A DNA stretch of 48,548 nt from contig NZ_WQLB01000035.1 in the NCBI RefSeq assembly GCF_009755355.1, positions 1-48,548 of the forward strand. The letters run 5' to 3'. The notes below the pieces were generated by a model. That model ran no database searches. It was not told the DNA's origin and saw only the letters and a program-made list of their open reading frames with translations. This DNA is from Deinococcus arboris. Lineage in GTDB: Bacteria > Deinococcota > Deinococci > Deinococcales > Deinococcaceae. Shown here piece by piece: positions 21,351 through 34,425 of the stretch. A program made the position numbers and the translations under genes. Every line of letters begins with the position of its first letter. Positions within the stretch are counted from its first letter, which is position 1.

Positions 21351-21394
21351 AGGGAGGCGGAGCCCGAATCAGGGCCTGGCCTCCCTCCTCTTTT
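21351..21394 (+). terminator. intrinsic terminator after the YpdA-type gene
   Basis: An 8-bp stem AGGGAGGC/GCCTCCCT (21351-21358, 21379-21386) with an inner GCCC/GGGC stem, followed by CCTCTTTT. The 230 bases from there to the VanW gene show no other feature. Confidence 0.7.
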
Positions 21395-21624
21395 GCTCCC
21401 CGCCTCTCCCCTGTGACATCACCGTCCTTGTTCGCAAAGTCCAGGAAAGCGCCGGCGGCGGCTCCACTTTCCGGCACTTCATCTTTTTTCCTTCTCTACT
21501 GCGCAGCTCTGCAAGGCCTTCCAGTCAGGTTAAGCCCACCACGTGTTCTGGGCTGAACTGGAATCTCGATCAGTGAAGACGCCCCTTCATGGACGCCAGC
21601 GCTGCCCGTGAAATACTTTGCGCC

Positions 21625-23058
<1,434 letters not shown>

Positions 23059-23076
23059 AGCGGAACAAACCGAGGG

Positions 23077-23104
23077 GGGGGCAGGCCATGAACGGCGCTG
23101 CCCC
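23077..23104. terminator. possible terminator between convergent VanW gene and parB
   Basis: GGGGCAG (23077-23083) pairs with CTGCCCC (23098-23104), followed on the plus strand by TCTTCTGG. It is short of T bases and could serve either side. Confidence 0.35.
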
Positions 23105-23123
23105 TCTTCTGGTCTAACCCGCC

Positions 23124-24728
<1,605 letters not shown>

Positions 24729-24732
<4 letters not shown>

Positions 24733-25466
24733 CGTGCCGTCCAGAATAGCGGCTGCGAGGCCGGTACGCCTTCGCGTCTGGGGTATTTGCTGGGGGACGG
24801 ACTGACTTTCTCGACCACCACAAGGGTCCGGGCGTCGCCCAGCACCGGCAGAGCGAAGGCGTCCACCGTGGTCACGCGGCCCCCCAGCTCTGTGGCCGCG
24901 CGGCGGCCAGCCTCCAGCTCATCTTCGGCAATAGGCCCTTTCTGGGCGACCAGCAGGCCGCCTGGGCGCAGCAGGGGCAGGGCCAGTTCGGCCAGCACGG
25001 GCAGCGCCGCCACCGCCCGGCACACCACGCGGTCGTAGGTGTCGCGGTGGGCAGGGTCTCGGCCCAGGGTCTCGGCGCGGCCCACCTGCGGCTGCACGTT
25101 GCCCAGGCCGAGTGCCTCGGCCGCGCCTCGCACAAAATCAATCTTCTTGCGAATGGAATCCAGGGGGGAAAAAATCGTGTCTGGCCGCATGATGGCCAGC
25201 GGCAGGGCGGGAAAGCCAGCCCCCGTGCCCAGGTCCAGCACCCGCCCGGCGCCGTCCAGATGGCCGCCGCGCAGGCAGCTCAGGGAATCCACGAAATGCT
25301 TGAGGATGATGTCGGTCTCTGTTTTCAGCGCCGTCAGGTTGACCTTCGTGTTGGCCTCCTGAAGCAGCGTCATCAGGGCGGCAAACTGCGCCTGCCGGGC
25401 GTCGTCCAGCGTTATCTTCAGCTCGTCAGCCCCCTGGCACAGCAGGGCCTCGCCTTCAGGCGTCAC
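24729..25466 (-). CDS. rsmG: 16S rRNA (guanine-527-N7)-methyltransferase
   Basis: Methylates G527 of 16S rRNA; formerly GidB. The SAM-binding glycine motif [13 protein letters not shown] spans 78-90, and [20 protein letters not shown] (43-62) is family-typical. Length 245 is normal. The GTG start overlaps the stop of the LAGLIDADG-like gene by 4 bases, and its own stop overlaps parA, placing it in the middle of the operon. Confidence 0.96.
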
Positions 25467-25783
25467 AGGCCATACCTGGTTTTCATATCCTGATACCTCT
25501 CATACACGTGATCATCAATGGTCTCCAGAGGGAGGGCGTCCAGCAGCGGCAGCAGGGTGTCGCGCAGCACCGCCCCACGCGCCATCCACTGAAAGTAGCG
25601 CCGACCTCCGTGGTCATACGGCCCATACAGCTTCGAGCCAGGGCACAGGCGCAGCAAGGTTTCAAACAATTTCTGGTGACGGGTGTGCATGCGCAGCGTG
25701 ACCTGCGGCTGCTTGCCGTCTCCACCGAAGTGCCCCTCGCCGATCAAAATGCCTAGCAGCAGGCCCTGTTCAAATGTTGCCAA
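25463..25783 (-). CDS. single-motif LAGLIDADG-like protein between mnmG and rsmG
   Basis: A 106-residue protein whose start ([19 protein letters not shown]) aligns with the LAGLIDADG motif of homing endonucleases: LLGILIGE for LAGLIDGE. The acidic metal-ligand position is kept as Glu16, while the usual Asp two residues earlier is Ile. The downstream pattern ([29 protein letters not shown], then YFQWMARG and LLPLLDAL) follows the single-domain family, which dimerises on DNA. The TTG start has GAGGGGG 6 bases upstream. It is fixed in the mnmG-rsmG-parA-parB operon by a GTGA overlap and is in no intron or intein. A domesticated DNA-binding role is inferred; nuclease activity is uncertain. Confidence 0.75.
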   Translation of the reverse strand: MATFEQGLLLGILIGEGHFGGDGKQPQVTLRMHTRHQKLFETLLRLCPGSKLYGPYDHGGRRYFQWMARGAVLRDTLLPLLDALPLETIDDHVYERYQDMKTRYGL

Positions 25784-25793
25784 GTCTTGCCCC

Positions 25794-25825
25794 CTCTTGT
25801 TTCACCGTCAAGTTTCCCGTGAAAC
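25794..25825. repeat. parS-like repeat, copy 1
   Basis: A 32-base element, identical at 30 positions to copy 2. Its core GTTTCCCGTGAAAC (25812-25825) differs from the ParB site core GTTTCACGTGAAAC at one base. A half-site GTTTCAC lies 13 bases to the left. On the minus strand its end forms part of the ribosome binding site of the LAGLIDADG-like gene. Confidence 0.65.
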
Positions 25826-25877
25826 GTGATGTGGGTCAAGAGACAGCAGGCATGCGATGACCCTTGCCACTGCGTGC

Positions 25878-25909
25878 CTCTTGTTTCACGGTCAGGTTTC
25901 CCGTGAAAC
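25878..25909. repeat. parS-like repeat, copy 2, overlapping the mnmG 3' end
   Basis: Same element, 84 bases from copy 1. It contains a perfect 10-bp inverted repeat TGTTTCACGG/CCGTGAAACA (25882-25891, 25901-25910) with the mnmG stop codon in the spacer, and the core GTTTCCCGTGAAAC (25896-25909). The 16-mer at 25895-25910 matches the general bacterial parS consensus at 14 of 16 positions. Confidence 0.7.
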
Positions 25910-27697
25910 ACCCTGCTGCCTTAAGTGCACCAGCAACGCACTGATGTCAGCGTGACGGACCCCAGAAATGCGGCTGGCCTGCTCCACGGTGCGCGGCTGA
26001 GCACGGCCCAGCTTTTCGCGCGCTTCGTTGGAGAGGGCCTGGATCGCAGCGAAATCCACGCCCACGAGGCTGAGGTCCCGTGAGCGGTCCTCAGAGCGCA
26101 GCTGCACCTCAGCCCGGCGAATGTAGCCGGCATATTTCACCCGAATCTCAACGGATTCCCGTTCAGCGGGCGACAGGGCAGGTAGGGCGAGGCCCAAGGC
26201 TTCCACATCGGCCAGCGAGAATTCGGGGCGGCGCAACCAGGCGTCCCCGGTTTGCCCCTGCACCCGCTGGGTCTCCAGCGCGGCCACCCCGGCGGCCACC
26301 CGCGCGTATTTCTCCTCTACTCGGGCAAGTTCGGCGCCGTCTACCAGCCCCAGCTCATGGGCCAGGGGCGTCATCCGCTCATCGGCGTTGTCCTGCCGCA
26401 CCAGCAGGCGGTGTTCGACCCGGCTGGTCATCATGCGGTACGGCTCGTTGCTGCCCTTGAAGACCAGTTCGTCCAGCAGCACACCCAGGTAACCGGTCTC
26501 TCGGGTCACGAACCGTTCGGGCTCGCCTAAGGCGCGGCGGGCCGCCGCCGTGCCCGCAATCAGGCCCTGGGCGGCGGCCTCCTCATAGCCGCTGGTGCCG
26601 TTGATCTGGCCTGCCGTAAACACACCGGGCATCAGCTTGGATTCCAGGTTGAGCGTCAATTCCAGCGACTCCACCACGTCGTATTCCACCGCGTAGGCGT
26701 AACGCTGAATCACCGCCTGCTCAAAACCGGGGAGGGTCCGCACGAGCGCGTCTTGCAGGTGCGGCGGCAGTGACGAGCTAAACCCTTGGAGGTAGACCTC
26801 GCTGGTCTGCACCCCATCCGGTTCCACGAACAGCAGGTGGCGGTCATGGTGGGCAAACCGCACCACCTTGTCTTCAATGCTGGGGCAGTAGCGCGGCCCC
26901 AGGCCCTCGATGTCACCGGCAAACATGGGCGACTCGTGGAGGTTCTCGTGAATCAGGCGGTGGGTTTCGGGGGTGGTGTGGGTCTGCCAGGTGGGCGACT
27001 CGGCGGCGCGGGGGCCGGGCGTGCCGGTAAAGCCGCGCGCCTGCGGGTCCGCTGGAATCTCCAGCAGGGCCGCAAAGTCCACCGCATCGGCGCGCACGCG
27101 GGGGGGCGTGCCGGTCTTGTAGCGCTTAAGCACATGACCCGCGTGGGCCAGTGGCGCGGACAGGAAACGCGAGGGCGGCTCGCCCTGCCGCCCCTCGGCG
27201 CGGGACTGACGGCCATACCACGTTACGCCGCGCATGAACGTCCCGGCCGCCACCACCACCGAACGGGCGGGCAGGCGGCGCCCGTCGGTGGTCACGACCA
27301 GCCAGCCGCCCCGGCCGTCGCTCTCCAAGTCGGCGGCTTCGCCCCGCACAATCTCGATATTGGGGTGCCCAAAAATCACGTCCTGGGCACGCTCGGCATA
27401 GGCGTCGCGCTCGTTTTGCACCCGCAGCGACTGCACCGCTGGCCCCTTGCTGGCATTCAGGACGCGGGTGTGAATGGCCGTTTCATCGGCCAGACGGCCC
27501 ATCAGGCCGCCCATCGCCTGCACCTCAAACACCAGCTGACTCTTGCCGGGGCCTCCCACCGCCGGGTTGCAGGGCATGCGCCCCACCGTGGCCGGGTTGC
27601 CAATCAGCAGCGCCACCCGCGAGAACTTTGCAGCGGCCCACGCCGCTTCCAAGCCCGCGTGCCCACCACCTATGATCAGGACATTCCAGCCGCTCAT
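25892..27697 (-). CDS. mnmG: tRNA uridine-34 carboxymethylaminomethyl modification enzyme MnmG
   Basis: With MnmE it modifies U34 of tRNAs using FAD, NADH and methylene-tetrahydrofolate. The N-terminal FAD motif [12 protein letters not shown] is at 8-19; [15 protein letters not shown] (about 44-58), GTPPRV and [17 protein letters not shown] are family signatures. ATG 27697 gives 601 residues, in the usual range; the frame extends upstream by 52 codons without family character. It heads the operon with the LAGLIDADG-like gene, rsmG, parA and parB. The minus-strand -10-like TACACT lies 11 bases before the ATG with no ribosome binding site. The last codons (VSRET) lie inside a parS-like repeat. 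Confidence 0.97.
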   Translation of the reverse strand: MSGWNVLIIGGGHAGLEAAWAAAKFSRVALLIGNPATVGRMPCNPAVGGPGKSQLVFEVQAMGGLMGRLADETAIHTRVLNASKGPAVQSLRVQNERDAYAERAQDVIFGHPNIEIVRGEAADLESDGRGGWLVVTTDGRRLPARSVVVAAGTFMRGVTWYGRQSRAEGRQGEPPSRFLSAPLAHAGHVLKRYKTGTPPRVRADAVDFAALLEIPADPQARGFTGTPGPRAAESPTWQTHTTPETHRLIHENLHESPMFAGDIEGLGPRYCPSIEDKVVRFAHHDRHLLFVEPDGVQTSEVYLQGFSSSLPPHLQDALVRTLPGFEQAVIQRYAYAVEYDVVESLELTLNLESKLMPGVFTAGQINGTSGYEEAAAQGLIAGTAAARRALGEPERFVTRETGYLGVLLDELVFKGSNEPYRMMTSRVEHRLLVRQDNADERMTPLAHELGLVDGAELARVEEKYARVAAGVAALETQRVQGQTGDAWLRRPEFSLADVEALGLALPALSPAERESVEIRVKYAGYIRRAEVQLRSEDRSRDLSLVGVDFAAIQALSNEAREKLGRAQPRTVEQASRISGVRHADISALLVHLRQQGVSRET

Positions 27698-27762
27698 CTC
27701 AACCGGCCAGTGTAGACCCCACCGGCCAGCGCCAGCGTGATCCACATTGCTGGTCGGGGGCG

Positions 27763-27797
27763 TTGTGGCCACAGTGACCGGGTGCCTAAGATGGGGC
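27763..27797 (+). promoter_or_regulatory. candidate promoter of the class V aminotransferase gene
   Basis: TTGTGG (27763-27768) and TAAGAT (27787-27792) with an 18-base spacer; the -10 ends 5 bases before the ATG, so the transcript would be leaderless. Confidence 0.45.
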
Positions 27798-29399
27798 ATG
27801 GACTTCGCCGCGCTGCGCGCCGACCTGATCGGGGAAGGCACCGTCATCCGCACCCCCTACGGCGAGCGCCGCGTGACCTACGCCGACTACGTGGCCTCGG
27901 GCCGAGCGCTGCGCAGCGTGGAAGACCGGGTGGCCTCTTTGGCCCTTCCGCTGTATGCCAACACCCACACCGAGGACAGCGCCACCGGCGCGCACTCCAC
28001 CCACCTGACTCATCAGGCCGCCGAGTATGTCAAAGGGCAGCTGGGCGGCGACCAGACCTGCAAGCTGGTGTTCTGCGGGTCGGGCAGCACCGCAGCGGTG
28101 CGCCGCATGCAGGACATCCTGGGGCTGGCGGTGGGCGCCCATCACCGGGAGGCTCTACTGGCCGGCTTACCCACCAGCGGGCGCCCGGTGGTGTTCGTGG
28201 GGCCTTACGAGCACCACAGCAACGACATCAGCTGGCGCGAAACCCTGGCCGAGGTGGTCGAGATTCCCCTGTGCGAGAAGGGGAACCTCGATCTGGACGC
28301 GCTGGTCAGCGCCCTGAAGCAGCCTCAGTACGCCGGACGGCCCAAGATCGGCTCGTTCAGTGCCGCCAGCAACGTCACGGGGCTGCTCACGGACACCCGG
28401 TCGGTGGCCCGCATTCTGCACGCGCACGGGGCCTATGCCTTCTTCGACTTTGCCGCCAGCGCGCCGTATGTCCCCATTGACATGAAGCCGGGACAACCCG
28501 ACGGCTACGACGCGGTCTTCCTGAGCCCGCATAAGTTCGTGGGTGGGCCCGGCACACCAGGTCTACTGTGTTTCCGGCAGGAGCTGTACCGCCTGACGGT
28601 GCCCAGCACGGCCGGCGGCGGCACCGTGAGCTTTGTCAGCCGCACCCGGCAGATTTATGTGGACGACATTGAGGCGCGGGAGGACGCCGGCACCCCCGCC
28701 ATTCTGGGCAAGATTCGCACGGCCCTGGCCTTCAAGGTCAAAGAGAACCTGGGCACGCGGGCACTAATGGACCGGGAGCACGACCTGTACGCCCTCGCGC
28801 TCGCCCGCCTGCGCCCCAACCCCCGGCTGCGCCTGCTGGGCAACCTGGACGCCCCCCGCCTGGCTTTCCTGTCATTCCTGACCTTTACGAGCAGCGGCGG
28901 GCAGTTGCACCCCCGTCTGGTGGTCCGCCTGCTGAACGACCTGTTCGGCATTCAGGCGCGCGGCGGCTGCGCCTGCGCTGGCCCCTACGGCCACGCCCTG
29001 CTCCGGGTGGATGACCAGACGAGCGAGCGCTACTTCCAGTGCGCGCTCAACCATGTGGACGGCGTTAAGCCCGGCTGGACCCGCCTGAACCTCGCCCCGT
29101 GGGCCACCGATGAAGAGGTGGCGTTTCTGCTGGACGCCGTAGAATTTGTGGCCGAATACGGCGAGCGCTTCGTGGCCCTCTACGACTTTGACTGGATGAG
29201 TGGAGCCTGGACCCACCCGGCCGATACGGCGCCGCTGGACCTGTTCGGCGCCGAGCGGCCCCGGCAGGAGGCTGGTTCCGTGCCCTACGCCGCCTATCTG
29301 GCGCAGGCGCACGCGCTGGCCACTTCGCTGGCGCCGCTGGGGGAGGGGAGACCAGTGCCCCCCCAGGTGCCAGCCGACCTCGTCTTTTTCGTGCATTAG
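27798..29399 (+). CDS. class V aminotransferase / cysteine desulfurase-like protein
   Basis: PLP enzyme of 533 residues, clearly longer than SufS/IscS (about 400). The PLP lysine is Lys246 in [15 protein letters not shown], preceded by [10 protein letters not shown] with the cofactor-binding Asp. The Cys-loop region of desulfurases is present as [13 protein letters not shown] (Cys391, Cys393), so sulfur transfer from cysteine is possible. A further C-terminal part (from about 440) includes [14 protein letters not shown] and is unassigned. Start 27798 was chosen from the -10 spacing. It is divergent from mnmG; since U34 of the same tRNAs can also be thiolated, a link is conceivable but unproven. 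Confidence 0.85.
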   Translation: MDFAALRADLIGEGTVIRTPYGERRVTYADYVASGRALRSVEDRVASLALPLYANTHTEDSATGAHSTHLTHQAAEYVKGQLGGDQTCKLVFCGSGSTAAVRRMQDILGLAVGAHHREALLAGLPTSGRPVVFVGPYEHHSNDISWRETLAEVVEIPLCEKGNLDLDALVSALKQPQYAGRPKIGSFSAASNVTGLLTDTRSVARILHAHGAYAFFDFAASAPYVPIDMKPGQPDGYDAVFLSPHKFVGGPGTPGLLCFRQELYRLTVPSTAGGGTVSFVSRTRQIYVDDIEAREDAGTPAILGKIRTALAFKVKENLGTRALMDREHDLYALALARLRPNPRLRLLGNLDAPRLAFLSFLTFTSSGGQLHPRLVVRLLNDLFGIQARGGCACAGPYGHALLRVDDQTSERYFQCALNHVDGVKPGWTRLNLAPWATDEEVAFLLDAVEFVAEYGERFVALYDFDWMSGAWTHPADTAPLDLFGAERPRQEAGSVPYAAYLAQAHALATSLAPLGEGRPVPPQVPADLVFFVH

Positions 29400-29591
29400 G
29401 CCCTGACAGCGGGACCCAGAGCAGTTGAGGGGGCGTGCGCCAGGTCGAACGAAATGAGTTCTCGTACCACACAGCAGAGAAGTGGAACGCCAACAGGTGC
29501 TTTGACCCCCGACTGGCAGCCGCTGTGAGCATCCCCCTCACCCCAACGCCTCACTTTGGACAGGCGTGACCCCTTTCCTCGCCAAACGGTC

Positions 29592-29617
29592 TAAAATGCC
29601 TAACGAGCGTTTGCTAG
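29592..29617 (+). promoter_or_regulatory. -10 and overlapping TetR-type operator-like palindrome before the 2-oxoacid dehydrogenase operon
   Basis: TAAAAT (29592-29597) is a good -10. Directly after it, CTAACGAGCGTTTGCTAG (29600-29617) is an imperfect palindrome (6 of 9 half-site positions) of the kind bound by TetR-family regulators. A bound protein would block the promoter. The rest of 29400-29591 shows no gene. Confidence 0.4.
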
Positions 29618-29634
29618 ACAGATTTGACCACGGT

Positions 29635-29662
29635 GGGGGCCGTCAGCGCCGCTTCGGCCCCC
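29635..29662 (+). promoter_or_regulatory. GC-rich leader hairpin before E1 alpha
   Basis: GGGGGCCG (29635-29642) pairs perfectly with CGGCCCCC (29655-29662), loop 12 bases. It ends 13 bases before AGGAGG (29676-29681). There is no T tract, so it is more likely an mRNA leader structure than a terminator. Confidence 0.45.
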
Positions 29663-29690
29663 TGCCGCGAAAGCCAGGAGGCCGAAGCCC

Positions 29691-30796
29691 ATGATTCAAC
29701 CGTTCACCCCCGAACCGATTCGCTACGTCGCGGAAGACGGCACCCCGGTGCAGCCGCTGCCCGCACGGTTTACCCCAGAGCTGCTGCGCGAATTGCACGC
29801 CCTGATGATCCAGGCGCGCGAGTTCGACCGCAAGCTGATTACCCTGCTGCGCCAGGGCCGCACCACCTTCTACGCCCAGTCCAGCGGCATGGAAGCCACC
29901 CAGGTGGGCCTGGCACGTTCTATTCGCGTGGGCCACGACTGGGTGTGGCCGTACTACCGCGACCACACCCTAGGCCTGGCTATGGGCGTCCCCATGTTTG
30001 AGCTGATCAGCCAGTGCCTGGGCACCAACTCCGACACCTGCCGGGGCCGCCAGATGCCGCATCACTTCGCGGCGCAGGCTCAGAATTTTGTGTCCATCTC
30101 CAGCTCTATCGCCTCGCAGGTGCCGCCAGCGGCGGGCAACGCGATGGCTCAGAAGTATCTGGGCGTGGACGAGATCACGGTCTGCACCTTCGGCGACGGC
30201 GCCACCAGCGAAGGCGACTGGCACTCGGGCCTCAACATGGCCGGCGCGGCTCAGGCTCCTGCGCTGTTCGTGTGCGAGAACAACCAGTGGGCCATCAGCA
30301 CGTCTATCCGTGAGCAGACGGCCAGCGAGACCATCCACATCAAGGCCAAGGCCTACGGGATGCCCGGCTACTACGTGGACGGCAACGACATCGTGGCGGT
30401 CATGGAAGTGCTGACCCAGGTCGCCGAGCAGATTCGTGGGGGCGGCGGCCCCGCGCTGGTGGAGTGCCTGACCTACCGCGTGGGCTCTCACTCCAACGCC
30501 GACGCGGACGCCGAGAAGCATTACCGCACCCGTGAGGAAGTCGAGGAGTGGCTGGGCCGTGACCCGATTACCCGCGTGGAAAAACTGCTGGAGCATCTGG
30601 GCCATCCCATCAGCGCCGAGGAACGCGCCGAGCTGATCGCCCGAACCCACCGCGAGGTGGATGAGCAGGTGCTGCGGGCCGAGGCCACCGGCCAACCCGA
30701 CTGGCGCATTGTCTTTGAAGACGTGTACGCCGATCTGCCCGACCACCTGCGGCAGCAAGAAGCCTTCCTCCGCGCTGAACAGACCGGAGGCCAGGC

Positions 30797-30800
<4 letters not shown>
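29691..30800 (+). CDS. 2-oxoacid (branched-chain type) dehydrogenase E1 component, alpha subunit
   Basis: Thiamine-diphosphate-dependent decarboxylating subunit. The ThDP motif runs from GDG (168-170) to ENNQW (196-200); the phosphorylation-loop region [19 protein letters not shown] is typical of the branched-chain class. 369 residues fit. AGGAGG precedes the ATG, and the beta-subunit gene overlaps its stop by 4 bases. The complex oxidises branched-chain 2-oxoacids or pyruvate; the split alpha/beta E1 and the E2 favour branched-chain or acetoin-like substrates. No E3 gene is in the window. Confidence 0.93.
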
Positions 30801-31831
<1,031 letters not shown>

Positions 31832-31906
31832 CGTGCGCAGCGGTGTCCAGCGGCACGGTACAGGTACCAAACGGGCCCCAGCAGAATCTCGCTAAGCTGT
31901 GGCCTG

Positions 31907-32140
31907 ATGCGTCCTGACCTCCTGCGCCCGCTGCTGGGCACTCTGGGCCTGCTGATCGGGTTTGGCCTGTACGCCCTGGCTGGGCGCCTGGCTGAACCCT
32001 GGCAGAGCGCGGTTATTGGCGGCCTGTTCGCCCTGCTGGGGCTGAGTGCCTGGGCATACGCACGCGGCGAGCGCTGGATTCAGGTGCTGGGGGCCCTCCT
32101 GCTGATCTACGGGCTGCTGCGCGTTTTCGTGCTGCGCTAG
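31907..32140 (+). CDS. 77-residue membrane protein inside the dehydrogenase operon
   Basis: Three hydrophobic stretches (about 8-25, 34-51 and 57-74) separated by short charged loops (GRLAEPWQS, YARGERW), so an integral membrane protein. No family recognised. TAAGCT (31893-31898) lies 8 bases before the ATG and no ribosome binding site is seen, so it may have its own leaderless transcript although it sits between E1 beta and E2. Confidence 0.65.
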   Translation: MRPDLLRPLLGTLGLLIGFGLYALAGRLAEPWQSAVIGGLFALLGLSAWAYARGERWIQVLGALLLIYGLLRVFVLR

Positions 32141-32170
32141 ACCTTTTCTCTCCACTCAACGAGGTAATCC

Positions 32171-33721
32171 ATGAAAGAAGTCCTGCTGCCCGAACTGGCC
32201 GAAAGCGTGGTCGAAGGCGAAATTCTCAAGTGGCTGGTGCAAGAAGGCGACACCATCGCCCTTGAGCAGCCCCTGTGCGAGGTCATGACCGACAAGGTGA
32301 CAGTCGAGTTGCCCAGTCCTGTGGCGGGCGTGCTGAGCAAACGCCTGGCCGGCGAGGGTGATGTGGTGGCGGTCCACGCCGCCATTGCGCTGATTGACGA
32401 GGGCGGCAGTGCTGGTGCAGCGGCCCCCACGCCCACCCAGGCGATTCAGGCGAGCGCGGGCAGTCCCGCCGCCCCCGGCAGCGCCTTACCCCCCCAGGCC
32501 CAGGAAGAACGCGAGCAGGTGGGCGGAGCAGCCAGCGAAGGCGGCAGCATCGTTGAAGCCGGGCACATGAAAAAAGGTGCTGACGACGACTCCACCAGTC
32601 TCTTCAAGGCCTTCGCCTCGGACGAGAAGATTCAGGTCCAGGGCCTGACCAACCGCGCCGGCGAGAACCTGGCGGGCAGCGGCGCGCCGGGCACCTACAC
32701 GGGCGGCGTCGGCAGCATCCTGAACCGCGAACCGACCCCCGCCGGCCGCGCCGATGGCCGGGTGCTGGCGGTTCCCGCCGCGCGGCAACTGGCCCGCGAA
32801 CTGGGCCTGGACCTGGGCCAGGTGCAGGGCAGCGGCCCCAATGGGCGCATCCGCGTGCCGGACGTGCTGGCCCACCGCGACCAGGCCTCTTCCGCTCAGG
32901 CGGCGCCGACTCAGAACGCCCCAGCCCAGAGCGCGCCGGCCCAGGCCGCCAAAGCCAGCGCGGGCGGCCTGCCCGTCGCCCCGGTGCAGTACCGCACGCC
33001 CAAAGGGTACGAAGCCCTGGAAGACCGCGTGCCTCTGCGCGGCATGCGCCGGGCCATCAGCACCCAGATGCAGGCCAGCCACCTCTACACCGTGCGCACC
33101 CTGACGGTGGACGAAGTGAACCTGACCAAACTGGTCGAATTCCGCGCCCGCGTGAAGGATGAAGCGGCGGCCTCCGGGGTCAAGCTGTCGTACCTGCCGT
33201 TTATTTTCAAGGCGGTCACCGTGGCCCTGCGCAAATTCCCCAGCCTGAACACCTCTTTCGACGAGGCCACCCAGGAAATCGTGCAGAAGCGCTACTACAA
33301 CCTCGGCATGGCGGTCGCCACCGACGCCGGCCTGACGGTGCCAGTCATCAAAGACGTGAACCACAAGAGCGTCTTTGATCTCGCCCGCGAAGTGACTGAC
33401 CTGGCCGGCCGCGCCCAGGCCGGCAAGTTGCAGGCCGATGAGCTGGCCGGCAGCACCTTTTCCATCACCAACATCGGCTCGATTGGCGCGCTGTTCTCGT
33501 TCCCTATCATCAACGTGCCCGACGCCGCCATTCTGGGCGTTCACTCCATCGTGAAGCGGCCCATCGTCAATGAATACGACGAGATCGTGGTGGCCCACAT
33601 GATGTACCTCAGCCTGTCGTTCGATCACCGCCTGGTGGACGGTGCCGAGGCCGCGCGCTTTTGCAAAGAAGTCATCCGCCTGCTGGAAAATCCCGACCGG
33701 CTGATGCTCGAAGCGATGTAA
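32171..33721 (+). CDS. dihydrolipoamide acyltransferase, E2 component
   Basis: Core of the complex, 516 residues: one lipoyl domain (1-78) with Lys42 in MTDKVTVE as lipoylation site; a long Ala/Gly/Pro linker (about 79-195); an E1/E3-binding domain (199-234, VLAVPAARQLARELGLDLGQV); a second Ala/Pro linker; and the catalytic acyltransferase domain (about 280-516) with DHRLVDG (485-491, His486 catalytic). The linker contains an extra non-repetitive part (125-190) that is longer than usual. GAGG before the ATG supports the start. A strong terminator closes the operon. Confidence 0.95.
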   Translation: MKEVLLPELAESVVEGEILKWLVQEGDTIALEQPLCEVMTDKVTVELPSPVAGVLSKRLAGEGDVVAVHAAIALIDEGGSAGAAAPTPTQAIQASAGSPAAPGSALPPQAQEEREQVGGAASEGGSIVEAGHMKKGADDDSTSLFKAFASDEKIQVQGLTNRAGENLAGSGAPGTYTGGVGSILNREPTPAGRADGRVLAVPAARQLARELGLDLGQVQGSGPNGRIRVPDVLAHRDQASSAQAAPTQNAPAQSAPAQAAKASAGGLPVAPVQYRTPKGYEALEDRVPLRGMRRAISTQMQASHLYTVRTLTVDEVNLTKLVEFRARVKDEAAASGVKLSYLPFIFKAVTVALRKFPSLNTSFDEATQEIVQKRYYNLGMAVATDAGLTVPVIKDVNHKSVFDLAREVTDLAGRAQAGKLQADELAGSTFSITNIGSIGALFSFPIINVPDAAILGVHSIVKRPIVNEYDEIVVAHMMYLSLSFDHRLVDGAEAARFCKEVIRLLENPDRLMLEAM

Positions 33722-33746
33722 ATCCAGCACCCCCGCTCAATCTTCC

Positions 33747-33780
33747 GGCAGACTGGCACCCCTCCCAGTCTGCCTTTATC
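33747..33780 (+). terminator. intrinsic terminator of the dehydrogenase operon
   Basis: A perfect 10-bp stem GGCAGACTGG/CCAGTCTGCC (33747-33756, 33765-33774), loop 8 bases, then TTTATC. It lies 25 bases after the E2 stop. Confidence 0.85.
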
Positions 33781-33786
33781 ATGAGA

Positions 33787-33800
33787 TGACCGAGCGTTCA
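33787..33800. promoter_or_regulatory. second TetR-type operator-like palindrome
   Basis: TGACCGAGCGTTCA shares the CGAGCGTT core with the site at 29600 and matches its own reverse complement at 10 of 14 positions. It lies between the operon terminator and the next gene. Confidence 0.3.
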
Positions 33801-33926
33801 TTTGTGTCCCACTGTGTCCTGCACTTCAGGAAACCGTCAGCCCTGCGCGGTACTCTGGACAGTCACAGGCCCTGATGGCCTTTTGCCACCGACCTTCCTC
33901 TCTTTCTGGAGCCGCACCTGATTCCT

Positions 33927-34310
33927 ATGCCCCGATTCATCCTTGCCCTGCTGACCCTGCTGATGCTGGCCACGCCCGCCAGCGCTCTGAAACTGATCGT
34001 CTGGGACCGCGACCTGCTGACCAAGCTAGGCGACGGCGAGAGCAGCGGCGGGCGCGTAACCCTCCGCCTAGTGACCGATTACAGCGGTCCGGTGGTCGTG
34101 CTGTTTGCACCCACCGAGGAGGAACGGACGCGCGGTGGGCTGTCGGCCCTGAAAAGCCGCTATGTGGGCACCCTGGATGATGGGCAGTTGACCCTGGAAG
34201 GCGGTCAGTCGCTGAGCCGCCTGCTCTCAGGATTCAAGCTGTCGCTGGGCGTGCAGCCCGCTGGACAGAGTCTCAGCCTGCCGGGCCTGCGCAATTCGGG
34301 CAATAAGTAG
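33927..34310 (+). CDS. small secreted protein, function unknown
   Basis: 127 residues with a signal peptide (1-20, cut after ASA). The mature part is about 107 residues and beta-rich (LKLIVWDRDLLTKLGDGESS, VTLRLVTDYSGPVVVLFAP, LKSRYVGTLDDGQLTLEGG), without cysteines. It is flanked by the operon terminator and by the response regulator 115 bases on; the gap 34311-34425 holds no gene. No family recognised. Confidence 0.7.
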   Translation: MPRFILALLTLLMLATPASALKLIVWDRDLLTKLGDGESSGGRVTLRLVTDYSGPVVVLFAPTEEERTRGGLSALKSRYVGTLDDGQLTLEGGQSLSRLLSGFKLSLGVQPAGQSLSLPGLRNSGNK

Positions 34311-34425
34311 GCGCTCAGGGCGCGGGAGGCAGCCCACCCTCCACAGATTTCTTAAAGGTCAGGCTCCGTGCCGCGCGTTACCATCTCAGGACAGGGGCGC
34401 CCGAATGCGGCGCTGAAGGAGAAAC

